From positions 124,001 to 188,000 of the forward strand of contig NZ_OESG01000012.1 in assembly GCF_900240945.1 (NCBI RefSeq): a stretch of 64,000 nucleotides of DNA, given 5' to 3'. Both the position numbers and the translations under genes were made by a program. The stretch is from Mycobacterium sp. 3519A. Its GTDB lineage: Bacteria; Actinomycetota; Actinomycetes; Mycobacteriales; Mycobacteriaceae. Numbering within the stretch: position 1 is the first letter of the stretch; each line of letters starts with the position of its first letter. Positions 49,710 to 59,763 of the stretch are shown here, in pieces. The notes beneath the pieces are model-generated. The model ran no database searches. It had not been told where the DNA came from and saw only the letters and a list, made by a program, of their open reading frames with translations.

Positions 49710-52106
49710 TTACCGGCGACTGGAGAACTGCGAGTCCCACGTCCAGCCGGAGATCGCGGGGTCGTCTTCGCCGTGCTCGCGGGTGTAGCGACGGGCCGCC
49801 AGCCGTGCGTCGAGCATCCGCTGACGCAGCACCGCGGCACGGTTGGCCAGCCCCTCGACCCGGTCGATCACATCGATCACCAGATGGAACCGGTCCAAGT
49901 CGTTGAGCATCACCATGTCGAAGGGGGTGGTCGTGGTGCCACGCTCCTTGAACCCGCGGACGTGCAATTGCCCATGATTCGTTCGGCTGTAGGTCAACCG
50001 GTGAATCAGCCATGGATAGCCGTGATACGCGAAGATCACCGGTTTGTCGGTGGTGAACAGGGCGTCGAACTCGTGATCCGACAGCCCGTGCGGGTGTTCG
50101 GTCTCCGGTTGCAGCCGCATGATGTCGACGACGTTGATCACCCGCACCGCCAGGTCGGGCAACTCACGGCGAAGGATGTCCGCGGCGGCGAGCGTCTCCA
50201 GCGTCGGGATGTCGCCCGCGCAGGCCAGCACCACGTCGGGTTCCGCGGTGGCGGTGCCCGCCCACTCCCAGATGCCAAGGCCGCGGGTGCAGTGAGCGAT
50301 CGCGGACTCCATGTCCAGATACGTCAGGGCAGGCTGCTTGCCTGCGACGATCACGTTGACGTAGTCACGGCTGCGCAGGCAGTGATCGGCCACCGACAGC
50401 AAGGTGTTCGCGTCCGGTGGCAGATACACCCGCACCACCTCGGGTCGCTTGTTCGCCACATGGTCGATGAAGCCCGGATCCTGATGCGACGCCCCGTTGT
50501 GGTCCTGGCGCCAAACATGGGATGTCAGAAGGTAATTGAGCGACGCGATGGGCCGCCGCCAGGTCAGCTCGCGGTTGCGGGTCAGCCATTTGGCGTGCTG
50601 ATTGAGCATCGAGTCGACGATGTGCACGAACGCCTCGTAGCAGTTGAACAGCCCGTGCCTGCCGGTCAGCAGGTAACCCTCCAGCCAGCCTTGGCACAGA
50701 TGCTCCGACAGCACCTCCATCACCCGGCCCTCGGGCCCGAGGTTCTCGTCGTCGTCGTCGACCTCGGCCAGCCACGCCTTGTCGGTGGCGTCGAGCACCG
50801 CCGACAGCCGGTTCGACGCGGTTTCGTCGGGACCCATCAGCCGGAACCGGTCCGGGTTGCGGGCGATCACGTCGCGCAGGAAGGTGCCGAGCACGCGCGT
50901 CGCCTCGACCGACTCCGAAGCCGGATTCTCAACAGCCACCGCGTAATCCGCGAAGTCGGGCAAGTCGAGATCGCGCAGCAGCAGGCCGCCGTTGGCGTGC
51001 GGGTTGGCGCTCATCCTGCGTTGTCCGCTCGGCGCAAGCGCGCGCAGTTCACCGCGCAACGCGCCGTGCTCGTCGAACAACTCCTCGGGCCGGTAGCTGC
51101 GCAACCACTGCTCCAGCTGCGCCATGTGCTCAGGGTTGGTGTGCGTCTCGGACAGCGGCACCTGATGCGAGCGCCAGGTGCCCTCCACCTTCTTGCCGTC
51201 CACCTCCCGCGGTCCGGTCCAGCCTTTCGGGGTGCGCAGCACGATCATCGGCCACAGCGGCCTGCCCTTCTCGCCGTCCAGCCGGGCCGCCTGCTGGATC
51301 GCGCCGATCTGGTCGAACGCTTCGTCCAGCGCGGTGGCCAACTGCTGATGCACGTTGGCGGGGTCGTCACCGGCGACGGTGATCGGCCGATAGCCGTAGC
51401 CGTAGAGCAGCGACTCGAGTTCTTCCTGCGGAATCCGCGACAGCACCGTCGGGTTGGCGATCTTGTATCCGTTGAGGTGCAGGATCGGCAGCACTGCGCC
51501 GTCGGTCACCGGGTTGAGGAACTTGTTCGAATGCCAGCTCGCGGCCAGCGGCCCGGTTTCGGCCTCACCGTCGCCGATCACGCATGCGACCACCAGGTCG
51601 GGGTTGTCGAACGCGGCACCGTATGCATGCACGAGCGCATACCCCAGCTCGCCGCCTTCGTGGATCGACCCCGGTGTCTCGGCGGCCACGTGGCTGGGGA
51701 TACCGCCAGGAAATGAGAACTGGCGGAACAACTTTCGCATGCCGTCGACGTCCTCTTCGATGCCCGAGTACACCTCGCTGTAGGTGCCCTCGAGGTATGC
51801 GTTGGCCACCAGCCCCGGGCCGCCGTGTCCGGGGCCGGTGATGTAGATGACGTTGAGGTCGCGGTGCCGGATGACGCGGTTGAGGTGCGCGTAGACCAGG
51901 TTCAGCCCCGGCGTGGTGCCCCAGTGGCCGAGCAGCCGCGGCTTGATGTGTTCGGGCGCGAGCGGCTCCCGCAGCAGCGGGTTGTCCAGCAGATAGATCT
52001 GGCCCACCGACAGATAGTTGGCGGCCCGCCAGTACGCGTTGATCAGGTCGAGTTCGGCGTCGGAAAGCGTGGGGGACAAGGCCTGGGCAGTCATCTGGCT
52101 CATCAT
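49710..52106 (-). CDS. xfp: Phosphoketolase (xylulose-5-phosphate/fructose-6-phosphate)
   Basis: 798 residues, full length for the family. The ThDP region is [21 protein letters not shown] near residue 185; [20 protein letters not shown] and the C-terminal [20 protein letters not shown] are diagnostic. It splits xylulose 5-phosphate into glyceraldehyde 3-phosphate and acetyl phosphate. No acetate kinase or phosphotransacetylase gene is adjacent. Start ATG 52106 is used, although ATG 52094 (MTAQ) is also plausible. It diverges from an LLM gene over 73 bp. Confidence 0.95.
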   Translation of the reverse strand: MMSQMTAQALSPTLSDAELDLINAYWRAANYLSVGQIYLLDNPLLREPLAPEHIKPRLLGHWGTTPGLNLVYAHLNRVIRHRDLNVIYITGPGHGGPGLVANAYLEGTYSEVYSGIEEDVDGMRKLFRQFSFPGGIPSHVAAETPGSIHEGGELGYALVHAYGAAFDNPDLVVACVIGDGEAETGPLAASWHSNKFLNPVTDGAVLPILHLNGYKIANPTVLSRIPQEELESLLYGYGYRPITVAGDDPANVHQQLATALDEAFDQIGAIQQAARLDGEKGRPLWPMIVLRTPKGWTGPREVDGKKVEGTWRSHQVPLSETHTNPEHMAQLEQWLRSYRPEELFDEHGALRGELRALAPSGQRRMSANPHANGGLLLRDLDLPDFADYAVAVENPASESVEATRVLGTFLRDVIARNPDRFRLMGPDETASNRLSAVLDATDKAWLAEVDDDDENLGPEGRVMEVLSEHLCQGWLEGYLLTGRHGLFNCYEAFVHIVDSMLNQHAKWLTRNRELTWRRPIASLNYLLTSHVWRQDHNGASHQDPGFIDHVANKRPEVVRVYLPPDANTLLSVADHCLRSRDYVNVIVAGKQPALTYLDMESAIAHCTRGLGIWEWAGTATAEPDVVLACAGDIPTLETLAAADILRRELPDLAVRVINVVDIMRLQPETEHPHGLSDHEFDALFTTDKPVIFAYHGYPWLIHRLTYSRTNHGQLHVRGFKERGTTTTPFDMVMLNDLDRFHLVIDVIDRVEGLANRAAVLRQRMLDARLAARRYTREHGEDDPAISGWTWDSQFSSRR

Positions 52107-52179
52107 CGTCTCGGCAGGTGAACAACACGTAGGGCCCTAGTACCCGAATCACAGGAACCTACGCATTAGCCTGACGGGC

Positions 52180-53064
52180 GTGCTGGGATTCGCGGTGCCG
52201 CAGTTCGGTGAGTCCGCCCACGCTGATCTGGCGCGGTTCGCGGCCACCGCCGAGCAACTCGGGGCCGACAGCCTGTGGGTCGGCGACCGGCTACTTGCCG
52301 CGGTGCATCCGTCGGTCGGCTACGGCGGCGGCGAGGAGATCCCCACGCAGTTCCGCTCCAGCCTGGACCCGTTGGTGGCGCTGACGGTTGCGGCGACGGC
52401 CACCAGCAGGGTGCGGCTCGGCGCCAGCGTGCTGGTCGCGCCCTGGTATCCGGCTACCCAGCTGGCGCGCCAACTGACCAGCATCGACGTGATCAGCCGG
52501 GGCAGGCTGATGCCCGGTTTCGGCATCGGTTGGTCGCCGGACGAATACCAGGCCGCGCGGGCGCCGTTCACCAGGCGCGGCGCGCAACTCGACGAGGTGC
52601 TCGATGCGCTCGATGCGCTGTGGCTGACCGATCCCGTCGAGTTCCGCGGCGACGGCTGGGCGATCCCGCCGTCGTGGGTCACGTTGAAGCCGGTGCAGAA
52701 GCCGCGTCCACCCGTCTATCTCGGCGCGGTCAGACCGCCGGGGCTGCGTCGCGTCGGCAGGCGCGCCGACGGCTGGCTGCCCGCAGTGCGGGTGCCTGCG
52801 ATGTCCGCCGATGACATGGTGTCGATGCTCGCCGCGCAATGGCGCGCCATCGACGATGCCGCGCGCGCGGCGGGTCGCGACCCGGCGGGCATCCACACCT
52901 ATGTGCGGGTCAATGTCGCAGCAGGCACCCCGGTCGACAAGGTCGCCGACGTGCTGTCGCTGTTGTCCGACAACGGGTACCCCGACGCCTTTGTCGACCT
53001 GCTGTACGTGGCCACCGACACCGACGCTCACCTGCAGTGGGTTCAGCGGTTGGTGGCGCGGTGA
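52180..53064 (+). CDS. LLM-class (F420-type) oxidoreductase
   Basis: 294 residues. The barrel begins MLGFAVPQFGESAHADLARF, with LGADSLWVGDRLL, LTVAATATSRVRLGASVLV and GRLMPGFGIGWSPDEYQAAR, like the TIGR03619-type F420 subfamily. GTG at 52180 is used. Its stop overlaps the next GTG by 4 bp (GTGA), so it is probably an operon with the CoA-transferase and thiolase-like genes and could oxidise or reduce an acyl-CoA-linked or steroid-like substrate; this is inference. Confidence 0.87.
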   Translation: MLGFAVPQFGESAHADLARFAATAEQLGADSLWVGDRLLAAVHPSVGYGGGEEIPTQFRSSLDPLVALTVAATATSRVRLGASVLVAPWYPATQLARQLTSIDVISRGRLMPGFGIGWSPDEYQAARAPFTRRGAQLDEVLDALDALWLTDPVEFRGDGWAIPPSWVTLKPVQKPRPPVYLGAVRPPGLRRVGRRADGWLPAVRVPAMSADDMVSMLAAQWRAIDDAARAAGRDPAGIHTYVRVNVAAGTPVDKVADVLSLLSDNGYPDAFVDLLYVATDTDAHLQWVQRLVAR

Positions 53065-55361
53065 GGCCGGGACCGCTCGCGGCGCTTCGGGTGCTCGATT
53101 CCGGCGGCGCCGAATCCGACGGCGTCGGCCGGTCGTTCGCCGACCTCGGCGCCGACGTGCTGAAGATCGAACCGCCGCAAGGCAGTCCGGCCAGGGGCCA
53201 GTCGCCGAGGATCGACGGCACCAGCGTGTCGTTCGCGCTGCAGAATGCCAACAAGCGCAGCGCCGTGCTCGACCCCGACGACGCTCACGACCGCGACTGC
53301 CTGCTGGAACTGGCGTCGGCCGCCGACATCGTCGTGGACGGCGGCAATCAACTGGCGGCATACGGAACGTCCTGTGCCGCACTGGCACAACGGTTCGGCC
53401 CCCTGGTCGCGTTGTCGGTCCCCGACTTCGGGACCGAAGGTCCCTACGCCTCGTGGCGGGCCCCCGATGCGGTGCTCTACGCGATGTCGACCGCGTTGTC
53501 GCGCACCGGGCCGACGGCGGGCACGCCGGTGCTACCGCCGCTCGGAATCGCTTCCGCGACCGCCGCGACGCAGGCCGCATGGGCGGCGCTGGCCGCCTAT
53601 TACCGCCGGTTACGTTGCGGTACAGGAGAATTCATCGACTTCTCCCGGCTCGAAGGCGTGCTCCAGTCGCTCGACCCGCCGTTCGGTTCCGAGGGTCAGG
53701 CCGCCGTCGGGATGAAGAAATCGAGCGAACTGTGGCGGGGTCGGCCCCGCAACCAGCAGATCTACCCGATCTTCGGGTGCCAGGACGGGTATGTGCGGAT
53801 CTGCGTGCTGTCCCCGCGACAGTGGCGGGGGATGCGTGGCTGGCTCGGAGAACCGGAGCAATTCGCCGACCCGAAGTTCGACACCATCGCGGCGCGCTAC
53901 GCGGCGTCGAAGGAACTCAATGCGGCGATGGCGGCGTTGTTCGCCACCGAGACGATGGCCGATCTGGTGGCCGAGGGCCAGCGCCGCGGCGTGCCGATCG
54001 CCGCCGTGCTCACCCCCGCGCAGGCGTTGGCGTCGGAGCATTTCCGCGCGGTCGGGGCACTGGCCGACATCGATCTCGCACCGGGTGTGTCCGTGCCGGT
54101 ACCCGTCGGCGCGTTCGTGGTCGACGGCGCGCATGCGGGCCTGACGACGCCCGCGCCGTCGTTGGGTGCCGACGAAGCAACCTGGGGCACAAGACATTTC
54201 GCCGCACGCACTGGTGACGCTGCGGTCCAGCGGCCGTTCGACGGGCTGCGGATCCTCGACCTCGGCGTGATCGTCGCGGGCGGGGAACTGGGCAGGTTGT
54301 TCGCGGACCTCGGCGCGGAGGTCATCAAGATCGAGAGCGCGGCCTATCCCGACGGTCTGCGCCAGACACCACCGGGTCTGGTGATGAGCAGGTCGTGGGC
54401 GCTGACCCACCGCAACGAGTACAGCCTCGGGCTTGACCTGCGGCACGAGGTGGGCGCCGAGATCTTCGCGAAGCTGGTGGCGGGCGCGGACGCGGTGTTC
54501 GCCAATTTCAAACCGGGAACCCTTGCCTCACTTGGTTTTTCGTATGACCGGTTGCGCGAACTCAACCCCCGCATCGTGCTGGCGGAGAGCAGCGCGTTCG
54601 GTGCGGACGGTCCGTGGAGCGACCGGATGGGATACGGCCCGCTGGTCCGGGCCACCACCGGGGTGACGTGGCTGTGGAGATCACCGGCTGCGCCGCAGGG
54701 CTCCTTTTTCGATGCCACCACCGTCTTCCCCGACCACGTGTCGGCGCGGATCACCGCGACCGCGGCGCTCGCCGCGCTGATCGGTCGTGAACGCACCGGA
54801 ACCGGCGCGCACGTCCACATTTCACAGGCCGAGGTCGCGGTGAATCAGCTCGCCACCGCGTTCGTCACCGCGGAGGCGCGGGCACTGCAGTTGCCGGTGA
54901 CCGACGACGCCGTGGTGCACGCAGTGTGCCCGTGCGCAGGCGACGACGAATGGTGTGTGGTCTCGCTGCGCGACGACGCCGACCGGGCCGCGCTGGCCAC
55001 GGTCACCGGTGGCATCGAACTGTCGGAATGGACACGCGCCCGCGACAAGTCAGACGTCGCGCACGCCCTGCAGGCGGCCGGAGTGCCCGCGGCGCCGATG
55101 AACCGCGCGGTGGACGTGCTCGCCGATCCGCAGCTTCGATTTCGCAACCTCTACACCGATATGACGCATCCGCTGTTCGAGGCGCCCATGCCCAGCGAGA
55201 CCGGTCCCGCACCGTATGTGCACATCCCGCCGGCCCAGCTGCGGCCTGCGCCCATGCCCGGCGAGCACACCCGCGAGATCTGCCACAAGCTGCTCGCGAT
55301 GGACGCCGACGAGATCGACCGGCTGATCGTCGAGGGCGTCGTGTTCGCGACCCTCAAGTGA
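53061..55361 (+). CDS. Double-domain CaiB/BaiF (type III) CoA-transferase (Rv1866-like)
   Basis: 766 residues made of two successive CoA_transf_3 domains. The first runs about residues 1-385 (FADLGADVLKIEPPQGSPAR, EFIDFSRLEGVL); the second begins near residue 394 (GLRILDLGVIVAGGELGRLF, DLGAEVIKIESAAYPDG, VFANFKPGTL). The second half better conserves the family's substrate residues. The same fused form is seen in Mtb Rv1866. It transfers CoA between acids; substrates unknown. GTG 53061 overlaps the LLM stop by 4 bp. Confidence 0.88.
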   Translation: MRPGPLAALRVLDSGGAESDGVGRSFADLGADVLKIEPPQGSPARGQSPRIDGTSVSFALQNANKRSAVLDPDDAHDRDCLLELASAADIVVDGGNQLAAYGTSCAALAQRFGPLVALSVPDFGTEGPYASWRAPDAVLYAMSTALSRTGPTAGTPVLPPLGIASATAATQAAWAALAAYYRRLRCGTGEFIDFSRLEGVLQSLDPPFGSEGQAAVGMKKSSELWRGRPRNQQIYPIFGCQDGYVRICVLSPRQWRGMRGWLGEPEQFADPKFDTIAARYAASKELNAAMAALFATETMADLVAEGQRRGVPIAAVLTPAQALASEHFRAVGALADIDLAPGVSVPVPVGAFVVDGAHAGLTTPAPSLGADEATWGTRHFAARTGDAAVQRPFDGLRILDLGVIVAGGELGRLFADLGAEVIKIESAAYPDGLRQTPPGLVMSRSWALTHRNEYSLGLDLRHEVGAEIFAKLVAGADAVFANFKPGTLASLGFSYDRLRELNPRIVLAESSAFGADGPWSDRMGYGPLVRATTGVTWLWRSPAAPQGSFFDATTVFPDHVSARITATAALAALIGRERTGTGAHVHISQAEVAVNQLATAFVTAEARALQLPVTDDAVVHAVCPCAGDDEWCVVSLRDDADRAALATVTGGIELSEWTRARDKSDVAHALQAAGVPAAPMNRAVDVLADPQLRFRNLYTDMTHPLFEAPMPSETGPAPYVHIPPAQLRPAPMPGEHTREICHKLLAMDADEIDRLIVEGVVFATLK

Positions 55362-55393
55362 ATCCGTCTTCTCGGCCCGTCAAACTGGAGCCC

Positions 55394-56869
55394 ATGCCCA
55401 TCGACCCGCGGACTCCGGTGCTCATCGGCTACGGCCAGGTCAACCAGCATGACGACAATCCCGGCGTGGAACCGGTGGACCTGATGGTGGCGGCGGCCCG
55501 CGCCGCGGCGGACCCGCGGGTGCTGGAGGCGGTGGATTCGGTCCGGGTCGTCAACGTGCTGTCCTGGCGCTACCGGGATCCTGGCCTGCTGCTGGCTCAG
55601 CGGGTGCGGGCGAAGAACGCCGCAACCCGCTACACCGGGGTCGGTGGCAACGTGCCGCAGACACTGGTCAACCAGGCCTGCCTGGACATCCAGGCGGGGC
55701 GCGTCGACACCGTGCTGATCGCTGGTGCCGAAACCTGGCGCACCCGAACCCGATTGCGCGCCAGCGGCGCCAAGCCGCAGTGGACGAGTCAGGACGACAC
55801 CGTCCCGCAGGCCGAGCGGGTGGACGAGGACATGCAGATGGTCGGCGACGCCGACCTCCGGATCAAGCTGGACCGGCCCGCCTATGTGTACCCGATGTTC
55901 GAGCAGGCGCTCCGCATCGCGGGCGGCGAATCAGTCGACGAACACCAACGCCGGATCGGTGAACTGTGGTCACAGTTCAGCGGGGTGGCGGCGAAGAACC
56001 CACACGCATGGAGCCGGGAGCCGCTGGCACCGCACCAGATCTGGCAGCCGAGCCCGCGTAACCGGATGATCAGCTGGCCCTACACCAAGTTGATGAACTC
56101 CAACAACATGGTCGACCAGGGTGCGGCGCTGGTGCTCACCTCGGCGGAGAAGGCGCGTTATCTGCAAATCCCCTCGGAGCGTTGGGTTTTCCCGTACGCC
56201 GGGACAGATGCTCACGACACCTATGCGATCGGCGAGCGCGCCGAGTTCTATCGCTCGCCCGCGATCAGAATCGCAGGCCAGCGCGCGCTGCAGTTGGCTG
56301 GTATCGGTGTCGACGACGTCGATCTGGTCGACGTCTATTCGTGCTTCCCGTCCGCGGTTCAGGTGGCCGCCAACGAACTCGGGTTGCCGCTCGGCGAACC
56401 GGGCAGGCCGCTGACCGTCACCGGCGGACTGACTTTCGCGGGCGGGCCGTGGAACAACTACGTAACCCATGCGATCGCCACGATGGCCGAGCGGCTTGTG
56501 GCCAACCCTGGTCAGCGCGCGTTCATCACGGCCAACGGCGGCTACCTGACCAAACACAGCTTCGGGGTGTACGGCACGCAGCCGCCGACCCACGAATTCC
56601 GTTGGGAGGATGTGCAGTCCGAGGTCGACCGCGAGCCGACCAGGCACGCAGTCGTCGAGTGGTCGGGGGTGGGCACCGTCGAGACCTGGACCACGCCGTT
56701 CAACCGCACCGGCACCGCCGAGAAGGCGTTCCTCGCGGTGCGCACCGGTGAGGACGCACGCGTGCTCGCGGTGATTTCGGACGCCGCCGAGGCCGAGGCC
56801 ACCGTCCGCGACGACATCGCAGGCGCCAAGGTGCAGGTCAACGCCGACGGCACCGCGAGCCTGCGCTAG
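55394..56869 (+). CDS. Thiolase-fold acetyltransferase-like protein (Rv1867-like)
   Basis: 491 residues. It resembles the thiolase superfamily: ARYTGVGGNVPQTLVNQACL, an internal VDTVLIAGAETWRT and NNYVTHAIATMAERLVANPG. The classical nucleophile cysteine segment is changed (QACLDIQAGRVD), and the C-terminal ANGGYLTKHSFGVY resembles SCP2-thiolases. Sterol or branched-chain acyl-CoA use is possible but unproven. ATG 55394 has GGAG nearby; GTG 55358, overlapping the previous stop as GTGA, is an alternative. It follows the CoA-transferase in one operon. Confidence 0.82.
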   Translation: MPIDPRTPVLIGYGQVNQHDDNPGVEPVDLMVAAARAAADPRVLEAVDSVRVVNVLSWRYRDPGLLLAQRVRAKNAATRYTGVGGNVPQTLVNQACLDIQAGRVDTVLIAGAETWRTRTRLRASGAKPQWTSQDDTVPQAERVDEDMQMVGDADLRIKLDRPAYVYPMFEQALRIAGGESVDEHQRRIGELWSQFSGVAAKNPHAWSREPLAPHQIWQPSPRNRMISWPYTKLMNSNNMVDQGAALVLTSAEKARYLQIPSERWVFPYAGTDAHDTYAIGERAEFYRSPAIRIAGQRALQLAGIGVDDVDLVDVYSCFPSAVQVAANELGLPLGEPGRPLTVTGGLTFAGGPWNNYVTHAIATMAERLVANPGQRAFITANGGYLTKHSFGVYGTQPPTHEFRWEDVQSEVDREPTRHAVVEWSGVGTVETWTTPFNRTGTAEKAFLAVRTGEDARVLAVISDAAEAEATVRDDIAGAKVQVNADGTASLR

Positions 56870-56876
56870 CGGATCG

Positions 56877-57456
56877 TCACGGCGCGTCGACGGGCACGTC
56901 GGTGTATTGCGGCGCGTAGCCGTCCGACGAGAACGTGAAACCCTTGCCACTCGTTTCGCTCAGACACGAGACGCCCGACTCCTGCACGTTGCAACGGAAC
57001 CCCGCCGCCGCCAGGATCCTGTTGAACTTCAACACTTTCGGCGAATCCGAGGTGGCGGCGAACTCGGATTCGTCGAGGGCGACGAACTGCGGATCGCCCT
57101 CCTCGTCGACGACGATCGCGTTGGTCGAGTCCGGTTCGCCTTCCACGCCGAGCCCGGACTGCCAACTGCTCGAGGCCTGACAGCCCGCCTTGGTGTGCGT
57201 CAGGATGGCGCACTGCCACTTGCCACTCGGCGTGGTGAAGTAATAGCCGGTGGTGTCGCCCTCGTGCTCGACGAAATCGAATGCGTTGACCAGGTGCGCG
57301 TTGCTCGGCGGGGCAGATGGCGGCGCGGTGGTGGTGGCGGTGGGCGGGGCAGCGCTGTCCGATGTGTCTGTCCGATGTGTTGACCACGGTCCCGCTTGAA
57401 CAACCGGCGGCGAGCAGGACGGTCGCGCCAAGCGTGACCAGGCGGTGGCGGATCAA
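56877..57456 (-). pseudogene. Lipoprotein gene disrupted by a 13-bp tandem duplication
   Basis: ATG 57456 opens a lipoprotein signal peptide (MIRHRLVTLGATVLLAAGC) with a lipobox LAAGC, then SSGTVVNTSD. After the perfect 13-bp duplication at 57355-57380 the frame is off by one; the body (HLVNAFDFVEHEGDTTGYYF down to YAPQYTDVPVDAP at 56877) is in the other frame. Removing one repeat copy joins VNTSD to SAAPPTATTT exactly. The mature domain has paired cysteines (GKWQCAIL, KAGCQA, FRCNV, VSCLSET) and was probably a cell-surface lipoprotein. The start overlaps the reductase stop by 4 bp. It is inactive as sequenced unless an error or frameshifting is involved. Confidence 0.85.
57355..57380. repeat. 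Perfect 13-bp tandem duplication
   Basis: CTGTCCGATGTGT occurs twice in tandem at 57355-57367 and 57368-57380. Thirteen is not a multiple of three, so the duplication shifts the lipoprotein reading frame by one. Confidence 0.9.
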
Positions 57457-58643
57457 GCGTCTCCCAATGGTTCGCGGGACCGGATCTGCGACTTGATGTC
57501 GTCGAGCCCTTCCCAGATGTTCACGTTCATCCCGGCCAGCACCCGGTCGTCGCGGTCGAGCCAGAAGGCGGTGAATTCGCGCTTGGCGACGTCACCGCGG
57601 AACACGACTTTCTCATAGTGCGGGGCGTGGCCGACATACTCCATCCCGAGGTCGTACTGGTCGGTGAAGAAGTACGGCAGCTCGTCGTATTCGGCGGGTT
57701 TGCCGAGCATGCCTGCCACCGCGACGGCGGGTTGTTTGAGCGCGTTGGCCCAGTGCTCGGTGCGGATCCGGGTGCCGAACAGCGGGTGCTCGGCCGCGGC
57801 GATGTCGCCGACGGCGAAGATGTCCTGGTCGCTGGTGCGCAGCGACCCGTCGACCAGTACGCCGCCGTCGCCGACCGCCAGCCCGGCCTGCTCGGCGATG
57901 GCGATGTTGGGCGCCGCCCCGACGGCCACCAGGACGGTGTCCGCGTCGACGGATGTGCCGTCGCCGAGTCGCAGGCCGGTCGCCTTGCCGTCCGCGGTGA
58001 CGATCTCCTGCACCGACGCGCCGAGGCGGAGGTCGACGCCGTGTTCGCGGTGCAGCGCGGCGAACACCTCGCCGAGTTCGCGGCCAAGGGCGGCCATCAG
58101 CGGTAGCTCGGCCGTCTCGACGACGGTGACGTCGACGCCGCGTTCGCGGGCGCCCGCGGCCACCTCGAGGCCGATCCACCCGCCGCCGACGACGGCCAGC
58201 GAGGACCCCTCGACCAACGCGGAATTCAGCGCGTCAGCGTCGTCGAGGGTGCGCAGGTAGTGGACGCCGGCGGCGTCGGTGCCGGGGATGGGGGGCCGCC
58301 GAGGGCGTGACCCGGTGGCCAGCAGCAGCTTGTCGTACCGCACGGTGCTGCCGTCGGGCAGGGAGACGGTGTGGGTGGCCGGGTCGATGGCCGAGACCTC
58401 GGTGCCCAGTTGCAGCTCGACGTGGTGATCGCGATACCAGGATGACGGGTTGACGGTGAAGTCGGCGACCGCCTTTTTGCCAGCCAGGTATTCCTTCGAA
58501 AGCGGCGGGCGCTCGTAGGGCAGGTGCTCCTCGGCGGCGAACAACACGATGTGCCCGTCGAAATCCTTGTCGCGCAATGCTTCTGCAGCCTTGGCGCCGG
58601 CCAGGCCGCCGCCGACGATGGCGAATGTTGACGACGATGTCAT
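57453..58643 (-). CDS. NAD(P)/FAD ferredoxin or rubredoxin reductase-like protein (Rv1869c-like)
   Basis: 396 residues. FAD site: FAIVGGGLAGAKAAEALRD near residue 8; NAD(P) site: SLAVVGGGWIGLEVAAGARE near residue 150; second FAD contact DIFAVGDIAAAEHP. It has the 3-domain glutathione-reductase-like fold of ferredoxin reductases serving oxygenases. No ferredoxin or oxygenase lies adjacent. ATG 58643 is used because the longer in-frame start at 58754 runs into the next gene and has no site. The DUF72 gene ends one base away from its start. Confidence 0.9.
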   Translation of the reverse strand: MTSSSTFAIVGGGLAGAKAAEALRDKDFDGHIVLFAAEEHLPYERPPLSKEYLAGKKAVADFTVNPSSWYRDHHVELQLGTEVSAIDPATHTVSLPDGSTVRYDKLLLATGSRPRRPPIPGTDAAGVHYLRTLDDADALNSALVEGSSLAVVGGGWIGLEVAAGARERGVDVTVVETAELPLMAALGRELGEVFAALHREHGVDLRLGASVQEIVTADGKATGLRLGDGTSVDADTVLVAVGAAPNIAIAEQAGLAVGDGGVLVDGSLRTSDQDIFAVGDIAAAEHPLFGTRIRTEHWANALKQPAVAVAGMLGKPAEYDELPYFFTDQYDLGMEYVGHAPHYEKVVFRGDVAKREFTAFWLDRDDRVLAGMNVNIWEGLDDIKSQIRSREPLGDA

Positions 58644-58644
58644 G

Positions 58645-59382
58645 TCAGCTGAGCCTACTCGCCGCCAGCATCTCCTTGAGGGTCCTGGCGTTGCGAATGG
58701 CGTGTCCGCCGAGGTCGTTGTTGAAGTAGACGAGCACCCGCCTGCCGTCCGCATCCCATCCGGCGATCCGGTCGGCCCACTGCCGTAGTTCGGTTTCCGG
58801 GTAGGAGCCTGCGTACAGCGAATCCTGCGGCGGTCCGTGCATCCTGATGTACACCAGGTCGCTGGTGGCCCGGGGGATGCACCGCAGTCCGGCGCCGCTC
58901 ATCACGACGTAGGCGGCGCCGTGGCGCTCCAGCATCGCGTAGACGGCCGGGTCGTCCCACGTCGGATTGCGTAGTTCCATCGCGACGGGAATCCAGTCGG
59001 GCATCACGCTCAGGAAGTGGTCGAGACGCGCGTCGTCGCGCTCCATGCCCGGATGCAATTGCACCAGCAGCGCCTCGCGCCGCTCGCCGAGCGCCGTCCA
59101 GCACCGCTCGAACCGCTCCACCCACGGCTCCGGGGTGCCCAGCCGCCGGTAGTGCGTCAGTCCGCGGTGGGCCTTGACCGACATGGTGAAGCCGTCCGGT
59201 AACCGCTGCCGCCATCCGGCAAACGTCGTGTCCTTCGGCCACCGGTAGAAGCTGGCGTTGAGTTCGACGGTGTCGAACTCCTCGACGTAGCGGGCCAGCC
59301 GCTTGGCGACCGGCAGTCCCGGCCGGTACAGCACGCCGGCCCAGTGGTCGTAGGACCACCCCGAGGTGCCGATCCGAATCAT
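58645..59382 (-). CDS. DUF72 TIM-barrel protein
   Basis: 245 residues starting MIRIGTSGWSYDHWAGVLYR, the conserved DUF72 N-terminus; later VELNASFYRWPKDTTFAGW, PVAMELRNPTW and RVLVYFNNDLGGHA complete the pattern. The family is a TIM barrel of unknown biochemical role. The stop is one base from the next ATG in the leftward direction, so translation is coupled with the reductase. Confidence 0.9.
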   Translation of the reverse strand: MIRIGTSGWSYDHWAGVLYRPGLPVAKRLARYVEEFDTVELNASFYRWPKDTTFAGWRQRLPDGFTMSVKAHRGLTHYRRLGTPEPWVERFERCWTALGERREALLVQLHPGMERDDARLDHFLSVMPDWIPVAMELRNPTWDDPAVYAMLERHGAAYVVMSGAGLRCIPRATSDLVYIRMHGPPQDSLYAGSYPETELRQWADRIAGWDADGRRVLVYFNNDLGGHAIRNARTLKEMLAASRLS

Positions 59383-59401
59383 CTCGGCTGGCGTACCCGG
59401 G

Positions 59402-59734
59402 CTATTTCGGGGGCAAACTCTTGGCGTAATCGACGCCCCGCGTCACCCAGGACAGCAGTTGGCGTTTGGTTTTCACGCCGTCGCCGGCAACCCTGATCCA
59501 ACCGCGAGTCTGCCGCCCGCCCATCACCATCGGTTCGACGTGGTTACGGCCGAGGTGTTCGTCGGTCTGCTCGGGCGGCACGCGCACCATCAGGCCGCCG
59601 TGACCGCTGGCGCACACCGCCATGTTGCCGTTGATCAGGAACGCCAGCCCGCCGAACATCCGCTTCTCGTCGACGCCGCGCTGGGCGGCGATCAGTTCAC
59701 GGATGCGGTCGGCCAGGTCTTCGTCGTAGGCCAT
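59402..59734 (-). CDS. TfoX N-terminal domain protein
   Basis: 110 residues: RMFGGLAFLINGNMAVCASG is the TfoX-N signature, and WVTRGVDYAKSLPPK closes the domain. In Gammaproteobacteria TfoX controls competence, but stand-alone actinobacterial TfoX-N proteins have no known role, so competence should not be inferred. ATG 59734 is used. It is 19 bp upstream of the DUF72 gene in the same direction. Confidence 0.87.
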   Translation of the reverse strand: MAYDEDLADRIRELIAAQRGVDEKRMFGGLAFLINGNMAVCASGHGGLMVRVPPEQTDEHLGRNHVEPMVMGGRQTRGWIRVAGDGVKTKRQLLSWVTRGVDYAKSLPPK

Positions 59735-59763
59735 GCCAGGACGTTAGCGCCCGGCACCGACAT

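Noticed and set aside
59402..59734. Competence regulator TfoX
   Set aside because: Only the N-terminal domain is present and no competence genes are near, so the regulator role was not assigned.
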